Shown piece after piece: positions 43,477 through 55,338 of a stretch of 64,000 bases of DNA (its first letter is position 1; the number at the start of each line of letters is the position of its first letter). This stretch comes from Ceratopteris richardii (Eukaryota; Streptophyta; Polypodiopsida; Polypodiales; Pteridaceae). The translations under genes were made by a program, and so were the position numbers. Under the pieces are notes generated by a model, which was not told the origin of the DNA, did not search any database, and saw only the letters and a program-made list of their open reading frames with translations. Where the stretch lies: contig CM035417.1 in NCBI GenBank assembly GCA_020310875.1, positions 92,218,712 through 92,282,711 on the forward strand. Direction: 5' to 3'.

Positions 43477-46400
43477 TTAGTATACCTACCTCCACCTAAA
43501 TGGCCATAACTCTCTCATACGATATCCAAATTGGATAATTCCACTTGGGATAGGAAGTAGACTTCAAGGGCTTTTCAATGAGTGGCTGGAAGCTATCATT
43601 GTATAATTATAAACCACATGTAGAGAGCATTTAATGCTCTGCATATCATTTCAAGGAGGTATGCTGCCCACTCACCTAGCTTCATTGTTTTGGCCATAAC
43701 GTCCTAGTGGAATGTCCAAATCAAGTAATTCAACTTGGTATAGATTCTAGACTTCAAGACCTTTCTTTTGACTACTCATAATCCATATTTGGGCCATTGG
43801 AAGCCATCTCTGCACAAGCTTTTATATGGATGTTGACTTGTGAGGAATCCTTTTTGAGTGAATTGAGTTTCCAATTATGATAATTAGGGGTTTCTAATAA
43901 TATTTTGAACCATTTTGGATAGGAAAGAATTGTTTTTCATACATTTGCATTAAATTTTTGCTCTCATATACATTCATTTGAATGTCTCTTGCATCAAAAT
44001 TTATAATTTTGCATTGTATTTTCTTTTAATTTTAAGAAATCAATATTGGAATGTGCATGAAAGCTAGTTTTTACATGAATTTATCAATGCACATAAAGTT
44101 ACACTAACTAATATTGATTCATAAAAGCATGCACAGATCTTGTTTGTGTGTTTTAGAATCTTTTGCAGGTGTTGAAAGCAAAAATAAAGACATGGTTATG
44201 AGGGCGTGTAGTGCCCAACAACACATTTTGGCAAAGTTTCTTTTTTGCAGGTTTCTGGAGTAAAGAGAGTGGTTTTCCAACCACTAGGTTGTTGCCTATC
44301 ATTGTAAAGACTACTATTATTTTTTCAGGCTTCATTTTCTTGGCGAAATGCTGCCCAAAATTTTGTAGCCACATGGCGTTATATGCCATGTGAGAACTAG
44401 AGTGATGTTGTGTTGTGTGAGAGAGAAAGTCTTCTGTCAGCATAGCGAAAAGCATATATATTAATTGAAGTAGAGAATAAAATGCATGAGTGAATGCATG
44501 TATGCATAGACGATATGATTGCTAGAAAATTGAAATGCATGATGCATTTTGTGTTTATCGAAGATCACTTTTATGTGTTACCACGAGTGGTTAGGGTGAG
44601 CATGAGGTATGTGATCGAGGTACCATGCATAGAATAATTATGCCTTTAGAAAGTAAAAGATAAGATGTATATATCAAGAGCAACCAAGATGTGTTGTCAA
44701 CTAGTAACGTATGAGCACATAAACTCTTTTTCATGCGAGTATATATACTTAATATAGAAGTTTATCCCAAGTCCGCACAAGTGTGCTATGGATATGAATA
44801 TCAATACAAGTATTAAGTGCTTGTATATGAATATTTGTAATAAGATTAATGATTGTGCAAGAAGCACAATGAATAGAATGACGTTCATAGATATTCACTT
44901 TCACTAAAAGGTGGATACTATGTAAAGAGTTGATTTTTCAACGAGACGATTTGGATGGTTAATTTGGTTTGCATTGATCTAGATGATCATTATATGCATG
45001 GATACATCTCCATGACATAGTCCATCCAAGATAATGAATAAGTTTGTTTAATCGTAAGGATTAACATGTCTCATCATTTTTAAGTTTGAAAAAAATGATC
45101 GAGCAAATAGTAGTGAGGTAGCAGACTCATAGAGATTTGGATGCTACTCTTTGTGGGAGTGCCCAAATTTATTGAGCAAGTAGCTCTTAAGCTTTTCTTT
45201 AAGCTGACCAATTTTCAAGTAATTTGGAGACTTTTAGATAGGTCAAATGACCTCTGCACTAAAAGTGCTGCTAGTATAGGTAGAGGCCTGAAACAAGTGA
45301 CATAGGCCTGTTACAAAGGGCATTTCTCTTGATTGGTAGATCCAAATGAAATAATGTTTGTTGGATATAAACTATTATTATAGGCACTTTTTTCATACCA
45401 ACTTTAATTCTTTTTAGAGATCATTTGATGGGTCAAATAATCTCTGCACATCAAAGTTTAGTCTCTGGAATTTATGAAATGATTAAAAACCATGTCACCT
45501 AGAGGTGATTGGTTCTCTTAGCTCATTTACTCAAAGTGAATGATTTTTGTTTCTAACATTAGCTAAACCTCTCTAAACGGGTTGTATAAGATTTCAAGAT
45601 GAAATGTTTCTTCATTTAGGAGATATAAAGAAAAGAGTAAAAGTTAGCCTCTGCAAATTTTTAACATTTTTCAGGTACAGAGGCTTAGTATTTTGGTCAT
45701 ATTGGAAGATCCAAATGTCCAAATACTATGAAATGTATACCAATGACATTAGATAGTTGTATCTTTAGGCTGTCAAATTTTGGAAGCAATTGGACATCAT
45801 TTGATAGGTCAAATGATCTATTCTTCTCAGACTAATCTCTCGCAAGGATTTTCCAAAGAGTGGTACATGTGACTGATGAGCACATGATATTTTCATATTG
45901 GAAACTCCAATTTCAAAACATTTTTGTTGGAAACGCTACTCCAGTATAGACCCTATGCGAAGACCAGAATTCAAGGATTTTGGAGTTTATCTTCATAGTA
46001 GAAGTTATTATAAAAGTGCAGCAGTAGTGTTTCTAAGCTCACCTAAGCGCAGGTGTAGCAGAGATAGAATTATACTTTTGAATGAGTATTTGATTTGATT
46101 TTGAATTGAAATTTTGTGAGACCAAACTAGATACTTTGATCTAGATTTGGGCAGAAAGAAATGGAATTTGGAAGTTTTTTGATCAGTCTAAGGGCTTCAA
46201 GAAGATGAGCCTGTACATTTTTCAGAATTGGTCGTCAAGTGTTTGACCCTTCCAATAAAATGGTCATAAAACTCTGAGAAAATATCCAAATCAAGTTATT
46301 TTTGTGCCTAATGAAAGCTTGAGAAAAGCCCCATAAGTTTGGAAAATTTCATAGATTTTGGATGAGTAAAAGGTAGTTCAAATTAAGATTTAATCTGCTG

Positions 46401-47402
46401 CTGTTGGAAATTGTTTATGCAAGAGGCATTGTTGAAAGCTAAAGACTTTTCACAGGCTTTTTATGAGATTTTTTGATATGGTGCGATCACCATGGGCTAG
46501 ATATGCCCTAGATATGTGTTTATTGAACATTTTATGAAAGTTTCAGGAATATATATAGTGCCATGAGAGCATGGAACAGGCGAACTTAGCTAGTTGTTCT
46601 CATTTCAAATAATTGGATTCATACAAGTGGTGTAAATTCCAATTTATTATGATTCAATATTTGATTCAAGATGCATGAGTTGATATTTGATGCAAGCTGC
46701 ATCCTTCACAACTCTAGTTGAGTTGATTTACTAAATAATTTCTCAATTCTCAACTCAAGATGAGTTGATGTTACACACAGTTATGAGTGATAGAGTCATA
46801 GGAATGACTCTGTTCTCTCCATCGAGGGAAGGAAACACTTCAGGAACACTTCATGATTTCATTACATTATTTATGGTTGTGAGTACTCACCAAGTTATTC
46901 TTATCATTTTTGAGAGAAGTGTTCAACTTTAATCTCATACACGCATTTATGTGGAGTATAAAGTTGGCGGTATGGGACATCAAACTTTGTATTCTACCTA
47001 GGTGTAGGACAGATGGTATGGGAGAGAAGTCTCTGAGATTGTATTTTTTATATGATTTGGAGTGCATTTATATGATCTTCTGGTATCATCTTATTATTAG
47101 ACAACAGAGGGGGAGTTGAGACAGTCACTCTGTATGTGATCGCAAACAAGGCAAGTCCGCAGGCTAGTAGCCTAGAAGCGGAAAGGCAAGGTTTGCACAT
47201 AAGAACTATGAATAGGCAATTGCATTAAGAAGAAATTCAAAGAGTACGTACTACTTTATTTGATATGCCTTAGAATAGGCCATGGTTCATACATAGTGTG
47301 TATGAGGTGAGCTAGATGCTTAGCCTAGTGGGCTATGAGTGTGCAGACATCTACTTACCATTTTTCAGTAGGTCTAGTGGACTCATATTATGGTTCTCAT
47401 TA
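43477..47402 (+). other. L1 interior, non-coding
   Basis: AT-rich sequence with no long frame, no retrotransposon motif and no structural RNA that I could recognise. Confidence 0.6.
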
Positions 47403-47588
47403 TATCTGGGAGTGCCAGATTATCACAGTAGTTTGCTTGAGACACCTCATTCCTAGTTAGGAATGATTTGATCAAAGTGATGATCAGATGGTGGATATCT
47501 GGGAGTGTCGGATTATTACAAATAGTTTACTTGAGACACCTTATTCCTAGTTAGGAATGATTTGATCATAGTAATGATCAGATGGTGG
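47403..47588 (+). repeat. 93-bp tandem duplication in L1
   Basis: Two copies, 47403-47495 and 47496-47588, each starting TATCTGGGAGTG and ending GATCAGATGGTGG. They have the same length with scattered substitutions. Confidence 0.88.
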
Positions 47589-47749
47589 TCAAAGATAAAG
47601 CAAGTTTCATCCACTTGGAACATCTTGCATAGTATTATTGAGAGGGTGGTGGTAGTTCCACTAATTGCTACACTTTCATAGCATGTCTTCACTTGGCATG
47701 ATGGACTTAGTTCCACAGAGTGGATTGGGATTTATTTTGTATGTGAAAT

Positions 47750-47988
47750 ATCTTAATCCATGGTTTGGATGTGACTAATTGAGATCTTAATCCATGGTTT
47801 GGATGTGACTAGTTGAGATCTTAGTCCATAGTTTGGATGTGACTGATTGAGATCTTAGTCCATAGTTTCGATGTGACAGATTGAGATTTTGGTCCATAGT
47901 TTGGATCATCGACAGATTGACATCCTAGTCCACAGTCTGGATCATTGATAGCTTATCATCTTTGATTCATAGTTTGGATCATGATGAG
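47750..47988 (+). repeat. 34-bp tandem array in L1
   Basis: About seven diverging units of the type ATCTTAGTCCATAGTTTGGA plus TGTGACTGATTGAG. The first five start at 34-bp steps (47750, 47784, 47818, 47852, 47886); the last ones are longer and carry ATCATNGA in place of the TGTGAC part. Confidence 0.88.
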
Positions 47989-48572
47989 ATTTTCTTGAGT
48001 TTTATTTCATTACAATAGGTAAATTAAGTAGATTTACTCGAGCGTAGGGATAGTAAATCAAGCAGATTTACTTGAGCTTAGAGATAAAACACTATTTGGA
48101 AAAGATTTCCATTTATTTTTAGTATTCTTCCATAGAGAGTTGGGACATAGTCACATGGTTTTGGACTAGCATAATAATTTTAATTACTCCAGTGAAGTAA
48201 GTTATTTTGCATAATTATACCATATTGCAAGCTGTCAATGGGTATTTCAGGGAGACAAGGGCAAACTGCCGAGGTCTCTACAGGTGACAAGCCGTCACAA
48301 GCTAGTAGTCAAGGTCTAGGTATAGGGAGTCCGAGGATATTCCAAGTCCTTATGCTGCACACATATGGACTCATTGGGCCTCAGAGGGATTCCTACAGTA
48401 TGCCCAAGGCAAGGACTACTATTTGTTGGTGGAAATGCTAGATATAAAGCACAGAGACTAGTTGTCTACTTTTTGAGCATCTAGTATTTCAGACACCTAC
48501 CACACTCTACTTTTATTATTTGGAATCATAGATTCTGATTCCCAAGTTTCTAATGAGGACAATGATCTTTAG

Positions 48573-48585
48573 AAGGGGGAGAGAG
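48573..48585 (+). other. L1 polypurine tract
   Basis: AAGGGGGAGAGAG precedes TGTTATATTCC at 48586. Confidence 0.88.
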
Positions 48586-48799
48586 TGTTATATTCCAAAG
48601 ATGTAAATGCTTGGAGGAACGAGAAGTTCCTTGCTCGGGGGATAGCCAAGGCCAAAAGCCAGAGAGTTCATACGAGGTGCCTACTCATGATGGCCAGATG
48701 AGTAGAGGGGCCTTAGAGAGAACTCTAGATGGTGACTAGGCAAGGGCTATAAATACGCTGGGAGGGGAGTCCCAGGCATGCCATTCTCGACTTCTCACA
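48586..48799 (+). repeat. L1 3' LTR
   Basis: A 214-bp partner of 42571-42784, with the TATA region reading GCTATAAATACG. The target copy TGGTA follows at 48800-48804. Confidence 0.95.
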
Positions 48800-49175
48800 T
48801 GGTAAATGTATCACAAGGATCCTTAGCTGTTCTACAAGAGCAAATGTGAGAAATAATGGCATTTTTTGCAGAAAAGGCTATCAATGCATGTGCATGAGCA
48901 TCTCTCCATCCCACCGAATTTGCTCTAAAGTAGATGCAGCAAAAATTATAGCATGAACATGAATCTAAAATATCAGCATCTTCAACACCATCTGCATCAG
49001 CTTCAATACCTATATTTGAAGGTGTACTAGGATGTTTTTCAACAACTTGTGGAATGTTCCATAGTCCTTTTGCAATCAGTGCATGTCGCATCATATAAGC
49101 CCACAATGGGTAATTGATACCGTCCAAATTATCCTTAACAAACAACATACAAAATACATCACTGCTTTCAGCCAT
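48800..49175 (-). pseudogene. Copia D Gag N-terminus
   Basis: The frame 49175-48795 reads MAESSDVFCMLFVKDNLDG, then PLWAYMMRHALIAKGLWNI, homologous to A Gag. It ends at TFTM, where L1 is inserted; the rest of Gag resumes at 42565 and below. Confidence 0.8.
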
Positions 49176-49517
49176 GGCTATTGGCTAAAATACCCTAATG
49201 CAAAAAAAATGACTGTATTTGAAAAAGTTGAACAGAACTACCCTCAGAAGTTCTGCTAGACCTGTAGCAGATTTCTAGATGCTTATAGTGGCAAACCAAA
49301 ACCTATATATATCTTTGGCACAAAAGGGAAAAGTAGCTTGCATAAGTGCTATGATAGTGCCTTGAGAAGCCGAAACAAGCTCCAATCACAATTTTGGTAG
49401 CATATAGCAAAGTTGTTTTGATCTCCTAATCACCTAGAGTATGCACACAAAATTTTGTTCGATTATGAGACTGCTACTAGATAAGTGTCGACAATCTCCT
49501 AGATGAAGTAGCAACCT
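49176..49517 (-). other. Copia D leader
   Basis: Non-coding leader between Gag and primer binding site, homologous to 22290-22622 of A. It contains CTATATATATC, the seed seen expanded in element I. Confidence 0.7.
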
Positions 49518-49529
49518 GCTCTAATTCCA
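49518..49529 (-). other. Copia D primer binding site, degenerate
   Basis: The + strand reads GCTCTAATTCCA, two substitutions from GCTCTGATACCA. Confidence 0.75.
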
Positions 49530-49531
49530 AT

Positions 49532-49762
49532 TGTTGGAGTTTGAGGTCTACAGAAGCACGGGAATAGCACAAGGAAGAAGAAAAATCTTGGAGCACAGCA
49601 CACAATATTGATTGTATTACCACTAGAATGTATAGAGATAAGTAACCCACTAGGGCTATAGGCATATATATAAGATATGGGAGAAAAACCTCCTAAAGAG
49701 GGAAACAAATGTCCGTGCAGTCCTATTGTGTTCACACACATCACTACCAAAATATATCAACA
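49532..49762 (-). repeat. Copia D 5' LTR
   Basis: 231 bp, TGTTGGAG to ATATATCAACA on the + strand; partner of 36349-36578. Confidence 0.85.
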
Positions 49763-49895
49763 CATTTACCACTATTTGTAGTTATGACCCATCTTCTTAT
49801 GAACAGTGTGTGTCTATAGTAGACTCAGGTGTTTGGTACTTTGATAGTGGGGCGACCAAACATATTACCTCATAATGTGCTTTCTTCAGTAGCAA
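49763..49895 (+). pseudogene. Copia F protease
   Basis: In the plus-strand frame, after TTICSYDPSSYEQCV comes GVWYFDSGATKHITS with the catalytic DSG intact, followed by a stop. It is the continuation of F Gag across D. Homology ends within about 45 bp. Confidence 0.75.
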
Positions 49896-50631
49896 TACAT
49901 TGCAAAAAATCTCTTTTTGAGATGGTCAATCATTTGAATGTCATAGAGAGAAAAATTCATGACCTAGTGGCTCATGTCTACCAGAGAAAGAAGAAGCAGT
50001 AAGGAGATCCATCACACAAGTTTTTTCCAAGGTAAAAAAGGCAAGGAGCGAGAGAATGTTGGAAAGAACTTTTTGTAAAGGAAGAAAACAGAGTATATTG
50101 TATTTTAGTAGAATAGAATATCCCAAATTTTGTAAAAATGAGGAAGAATCATCCTCATGATAAATTTTACTTATATCTTTTTGTAGAATTTTTAGAGCTT
50201 TCAAGATAGTAGATTTTTTTAGTAGAAATTTTGAGGACATATCTTAAGTGTGAAGAGGGACACTTATAAAGGTATATAAGTCAATTATGAGTCATTTGTA
50301 AGAGATCTTGTATTTCGGCAATTAACAAGAACCTGAGAGCTCTTCCTTCTTCTAAAACTCATCATAAAGCTTTAGTGGTGATTTCAAGTGTATTTTCATA
50401 GTATTTTTCATGGATTTATCTTTTCTTTTGAGAGAGTAAAACGAATTGGAAATATGCACACACTCGACCTCATATGGTAGAGGCACCCATCTTGAGGATC
50501 TCAAGGACATGTCAAGCCATGATATGAACTTAGAACTTCCTCCCATAGACTCAAAGTGTCTGCCACTAGGCTAAATGAGCTTGGACATGGATTTATTTTT
50601 TTGATGAGTAGCCCTTTGAGTATTTCATGCT
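49896..50631 (+). mobile_element. Gypsy-like 3' end / LTR fragment J, with SINE insertion
   Basis: A purine-rich string precedes TGTTGGAAAG at 50057. A TATA-like run (CTTATAAAGG, GTATATAAG) lies near 50249-50268, followed by sequence ending in Cys/Ser-rich non-coding DNA. The arrangement resembles the G1 3' LTR (TATATAAGTCA and a following TTTGTAAG), suggesting a distant relative. A SINE interrupts it at 50420. Edges are uncertain. Confidence 0.45.
50420..50585 (-). mobile_element. SINE with 11-bp target-site duplication
   Basis: The minus strand starts CCAAGCTCATTTAGCC. Box A TAGCCTAGTGG (+ 50563-50573) fits the Pol III consensus TRGYNNARNNG exactly; box B AGTTCATATCA (+ 50520-50530) is degenerate. 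The tail is A-rich (CTCAAAAGAAAAG). CATGGATTTAT occurs on both sides, at 50409-50419 and 50586-50596, as a target duplication. Length is 166 bp. Confidence 0.85.
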
Positions 50632-51568
50632 TCCATAATTATATTCCAACCTTCTATGCTCCATTAATCCATCAAAGTATTGTTTCTTGAGGATTGTATG
50701 AGTCTCTCAGAATTGTGACTCTCTTGTCACAAAGGCACATGCACTAAAAATAAATTTTACTTCAGCATTGCCTTTCTCATGAAAAATAACACACTTTAGG
50801 CACAATAAACACTAGAAAAGCTTACTTATAAACACTAGAAAAGCTTACTTCTACATCAATCCACATGAATTAGTTAGAATGATTGAGATCTTTTGTGAAA
50901 TCTCTAATGTTACTAATCTTTTGATGGTATGTATAGGATCCCATTGGGCTAGGGTCTTAACATGCTCCTTGGATTGATAATTTAAGTGTTTGAGGTTGTT
51001 GGTCCTTTATGCTATTATGATTGGAGAGGAAAAATCCAAAGAAATAAAAACATAGATGAATCATATCTCCTTGCCCCCTTTAGCATAGTAATTTATACAG
51101 TATAGATAGTGTCCACCACCCTCTTCTAATTGGTCCATCACTAGTCACTCCATAATCTAAATAGACTATGCAGGGTTCATTTTTTTCCTAATGGATAGTG
51201 CCTACACATTTGTTCCATCCTAGTGAATTTTCTATGTAGTAGGTGTAATTGGAGCTATAGTAGGACTAGGAAGATAAAGATCATCATATTCAACACCTCC
51301 TACATCACATGATCTTACAATTAATATACAAGAGTAGATATATCAACACGTTGCACAATATTCCACAAGATTTTTGCTACCAATACTATAGACACCACAT
51401 ACGCTCATCATAGGTACTTAGAACCATCTGAATTATCCTCACCAACCACCATAAAATATATATCATAGCTTTTCATGATAGGCATTAGTTGTATTGTGAT
51501 GTAAAAACTGAATGTTTCTCAACACATTGAACCAAAATACTCAATAAAGTTCCACTAGACCTTTACTG
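50632..51568 (-). pseudogene. Copia I, duplicated gag/leader unit X1
   Basis: This is homologous over its length to 57615-58545 (X2). It contains a degenerate family A-like Gag on the minus strand (see X2) and the leader up to the H insertion. Stops are frequent; the longest open frames are short. Between 50810 and 50850 an 18-bp piece (AACACTAGAAAAGCTTAC) is itself duplicated. Confidence 0.7.
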
Positions 51569-52465
51569 TGTTAAAAAATAATGATCAAGACTAATAACAT
51601 AACGGAATTGCATCATTAGGTAGAGTAGTGAGAGGCCAAACATGCTAACAGAAATGTATACTGATAGAGAGATAGAGAACTCAAATTCTCTAATTTCTAG
51701 TAGCAATGTATATACAATGATGATACTATCCATCCATGCGCTCCCATTGTGGAGCTTCAATTGCGATATCGACATACTCTAGATGAAGGGCTTTATAGTG
51801 TGCATAACCGTGATTTCAGCTCAATAACTAGGCTACCTAATCCTTTGATTTAGGCAAGATCTCTGGGACCGCTTGATACTATGTCTTAGGTGTAACCATC
51901 AGAATCACTTGTAATTTTGGAACATCCCAAATTATGTAATTACGAGATTGAGTGAACCATGTGAATGAACAAACATCCGGCTAGACACCCACAAGAGTGG
52001 ACCTTTATAGTTCTAGAAAAACCATTGAAAGTCTAGTTCGGACACCCACTAGATTCAACACCCATGGGACAAATCTGGATTATCGAATTGGTCACCGTAA
52101 TCCCAAACAAGTTGACTACTGAATTGTGATACCTCTGGAATTCCTCTAGTATTCCAAAAACATCATGAAGATTCTGGATTGGTTGAATCCCAAACTATCA
52201 TACCTCTGGAATCCTAGACAAATCAACATAATTTCAGAATGGTTGACTACCAAATTGTCATACCTCTGGAATTCCAGTGTGACTAAAGTATACACCCTGG
52301 CCAGCCTTCTGACTAGACTCACATAGATCATCTAGAACTTTTGCTGGTCTTAAGTAGACCTCTTCATAAATTTCTGGACTCTCATAATTGATTCTCCTCA
52401 TAATGGGGGCCATAGAGCTTAGAGTACCATGGAACATTTGGGCGGAGAATTGAGTATATCTAACA
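51569..52465 (-). repeat. Copia H 3' LTR
   Basis: TGTTAAAAAATAATG to GTATATCTAACA on the + strand. A minus-strand TATA (CACTATAAAG) lies at 51791-51800. Several near-repeats of CATACCTCTGGAATTCC occur within. Confidence 0.88.
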
Positions 52466-52482
52466 CCCCCCTCAATGTCAAC
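52466..52482 (-). other. Copia H polypurine tract
   Basis: The minus strand reads GTTGACATTGAGGGGGG before TGTTAG. Confidence 0.8.
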
Positions 52483-52930
52483 CTATGGTTCCTTGTCCAA
52501 TCCCAAGTTTTGGAAGATATTGATGCAATTGCTCTCTCCGAGAGCCTTGGTGAAAAAGTCTACTCCATTTTCATTTGTTCACAATAGCTCATCTCCACAA
52601 TCCGATCCTCGATCAACTCTAGCACATAGTGATACTGGATTTCTATGTGCTTAGTGTGTGCATGAAAAATAGGATTCTTGGCAATGGCTATGCAACACTA
52701 GTTTTCGCATCTCAACCTTGTAGCATCTTGTCCTTGAATTCCTATATGCTATAGGAACCTTCTCATCCATGTTGCTTCACATGTAGCAAAACATGCCACT
52801 TTGTACTCAACTTTGGTAGAAGATAGTGCTACGATCAGTTGCTTCTTAGTGATCCAAGAAATAATCCCTGAACCTAAAGAGAAGCAATATTGAAAATTGA
52901 TTTTCTGAAATTAGTATCCCCTACCCAATC
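52483..52930 (-). pseudogene. Copia H RNase H remnant
   Basis: Broken frames show the C-terminal FHAHTKHIEI-type segment near 52620-52680 and a YC.YDWVGD-like start near 52930. No continuous frame remains. Confidence 0.6.
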
Positions 52931-53760
52931 TCAGTCACAATATCCACTCAGAGATGATCCTTCATCATAAAGAATACCATACTTAGTGGTTCCTTTGATG
53001 TACTTGAGTATCTGCATGCATGCATTCCAATGATGTGGACACGGCTTATTGGAGAACATGCTTACTATGCCAACAGCATAAGAGATATCCCATTTGTTAT
53101 TACACAAGTAAATGAGACTTCTAACTAATCTCATGTATCTTCCAATATCCAACAAAGGTGAAGTATCTTCAATGGATAATTTTGTGATGACATCCATTGA
53201 TGTAGAGATTTCTTTGCAATCCTCCATGTCAAATGCCTTCAACACGTGCCTCACATACTTTTTTTGTGAGATAAAGATCTTTTTTGGTTCCTCCCAAAAT
53301 TCAAGACCTAAGAAATAATGCATTAATCCCAAATCCGTGATTTCAAATTCTGAAATCAAGTAATCTTTCGTTTGTTTGAGAAGTGCATCATCATTTCTAG
53401 TGATTATAAGGTCATTTACATAGAGTACAAGCACAATTGTCTTCCCTCCTATCTTTAGAATATACAAATTAGCTTCAAACACCTCTTTTGAATCCTTTAT
53501 CCAAAAGATACCTATCTATCTGCTGGTGCCAAGCTCTTGGGGCTTGTTTCAACCCATACAATGCCTTTTTCAGCCTACATACTTTGTTCTCTGGATGGGA
53601 AGCCTCAAACCATGGTGGTTGAGACACACATATCTCCTCCTTGAGGTCTCCATTCACAAACGGTGTTTTGACATCCATGTGGTATACTTCCTATCATTTA
53701 TATGTATCCACAACTTGTACTAGCTTAAAAGTAGTCATCCTTGCTGTCGAGGCAAACGAT
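52931..53760 (-). pseudogene. Copia H reverse transcriptase
   Basis: Frames 53678-53475 ([31 protein letters not shown]) and 53482-52931 (LVLYVNDLIITRND, LGLMHYFLGLEF, KKYVRHVLKAFDMED). The catalytic motif is YVND instead of YVDD, expected to abolish polymerase activity. Confidence 0.8.
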
Positions 53761-54163
53761 TCACCCAAGTCAATGCCTTTGTCTTGAGAATAGCCCTATG
53801 CAACAAGTCTAGCTCTCTACTTTTCCAAAGTACAATCAGCCTTGTATCTTAGCTTCCATATCAACTTGGTGCTAATGACCTTCACTTTGGAGGTCGCTCC
53901 ACTAGCTCCCAAATTCCATTCTTCATGATATTTTTGTATATTGTTTGCACAGTAGTTCTCCAGTTCAAATTTCGGAGTGCTTCTTCCACACTTGTCGGCT
54001 CCTTTGCTTGTTTGCCAATAATCTCAGCCATCAATGTTGAGTTTACAATATGGGCCTCTTCCCACCTCTGTTTCTCTATTGTTTGTGATCCCCTTAGACT
54101 ATCTGCAATCTATTCAGGTGATTCTGGGATGGGATTTGCCTAATCTTAGAGCTGCTTCACCCA

Positions 54164-55338
54164 CTATGGGAATGAATTTTCCACTTGAGTGATAGTAGAT
54201 TGGTGACACATTATCTCATCATCTGAGGATGATGCTTTCTTCTCTTCCATAGAAGGGCTAGCTCTTGGGTCATTTTCATAGTGGATTACTTCTTCAGATG
54301 TTGATAAAGTGGAAGCTTTCTTTTCTTCTTCCACTACATGTGGCTGCTCCTTCTTGACCACCACATTGCAACTCACTATGATCTTTTTTGCCTCTGGGTC
54401 ATAAAGCTTGTAAGCTTTCTTTTCTTCACTGTACCCTAAGAAGATACATTTGGTGCTTTTTGGTTGAAGCTTGTTTCTCTCTTTGTCCAGAATGTGTACA
54501 TAACACTCACTTCCAAACACTTTGAAATGGGAAACAAAAGGCTTTCTACTACTGTAGGCTTCTTGTCGAGTCTTTCAATCAAGTTCCTTAGTGTAGCTAT
54601 GATTTAGGATGTAAATCATCATGTTTACAGCCTTTACCCAAAATCGATTAGGCACTCCTTTTCCCTTCAACATGCACCTTGCCATTTTTCATGATGTTTT
54701 GATTCTGGCATTCAACAACACCATTCTATTGAGGGCTATGTGGTATTATGAGTTCATGCTTGATTCCTTTGCCCTTATAGAAATCATCAAATTCTGTTGA
54801 CCTGCACTCATTGCCACCATGCATCCTGAACTTCTTCATCTTATTCCTTGGTTTAGTTTCAACAAGATAAAGCCATTCTTTAAACTTACCAAAAGCTTGA
54901 TCCTTATGACAAAGAAAGTACCCCCACATATTCCCTACTGTAGTTGTCGATGAGTAACATGAAGTAGGAAGAACCTCCCAAGGCTTGTGTAGGCATTTTT
55001 TTGCACAAGTCAGCATGCACCAACTATAGAGGACCACTTGCTCAATTCTTGCTTACTTGTGGAAATGCCTTTGTTCGCTGCTTGCCCATCATGCAAGCTT
55101 CACATGGTTCTTTCATCTCTGCAACTAGAGAGAGGTGAGCAACCATAACTTTTTGGTGCATCTCTTTCAGTATTGGGAAACCTATGTGGCTAAATCTCTC
55201 AGGCCAAAGCTTACTTGTGCCCACACTTATTGTGGTTGTAAGAGCAGACAACTCGTATAGGTGGTTCCTCCTTATTTGGGTCCCGACAAAATTGTTGTTC
55301 TGGTCCACAATCGCAACTCCTCTCTTGTTGAAAGACAC
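54164..55338 (-). pseudogene. Copia H integrase
   Basis: Frames 55338-55042 (LWPERFSHIGFPILKEM, EPCEACMMGKQRTKAFP), 55037-54726 (FRMHGGNECRSTEF, where other copia elements have SDGGGEY, so the Asp is lost) and 54520-54164 (FGSECYVHILDKERNKLQPK, FLGYSEEKKAYKLYDPEAKK). All copia integrase blocks are present in order but are frameshifted. Confidence 0.75.

Larger units (their letters stand above)
42571..48799 (+). mobile_element. Non-autonomous LTR retrotransposon L1 (LARD-like)
   Basis: Two 214-bp LTRs (42571-42784, 48586-48799), a perfect primer binding site, a polypurine tract, and a target duplication TGGTA at 42566-42570 and 48800-48804. The ~5.8 kb interior has no frame over about 100 codons resembling any retrotransposon protein. 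It holds a purine tract, two tandem-repeat blocks and AT-rich sequence. It must have moved with proteins supplied in trans. By eye the LTRs differ at 7 of 214 positions. Confidence 0.93.
36349..49762 (-). mobile_element. Ty1/copia element D (family A, minus strand), heavily interrupted
   Basis: LTRs of the family A type lie at 36349-36578 and 49532-49762, with a degenerate primer binding site beside the right one and a purine tract beside the left one. Coding order right to left: Gag N-terminus (49175-48800), Gag/protease (42570-41640), then after a block of foreign DNA (39192-41632 element E; 38541-39191 SINE-like and inverted fragments) integrase, RT and RNase H (38540-36580). Element L1 is inserted within Gag with a clean 5-bp duplication. 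D itself lies inside F. Confidence 0.78.
35362..49895 (+). mobile_element. Ty1/copia fragment F (family A, plus strand), split by D
   Basis: Family A Gag sequence at 35362-36348 resumes at 49763 with the protease, exactly where element D ends. F lacks its LTR, leader and everything after the protease; sequence similarity to family A stops near 49895. The D target bases AATTT (36344-36348) and CATTT (49763-49767) differ at one position. Confidence 0.75.
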
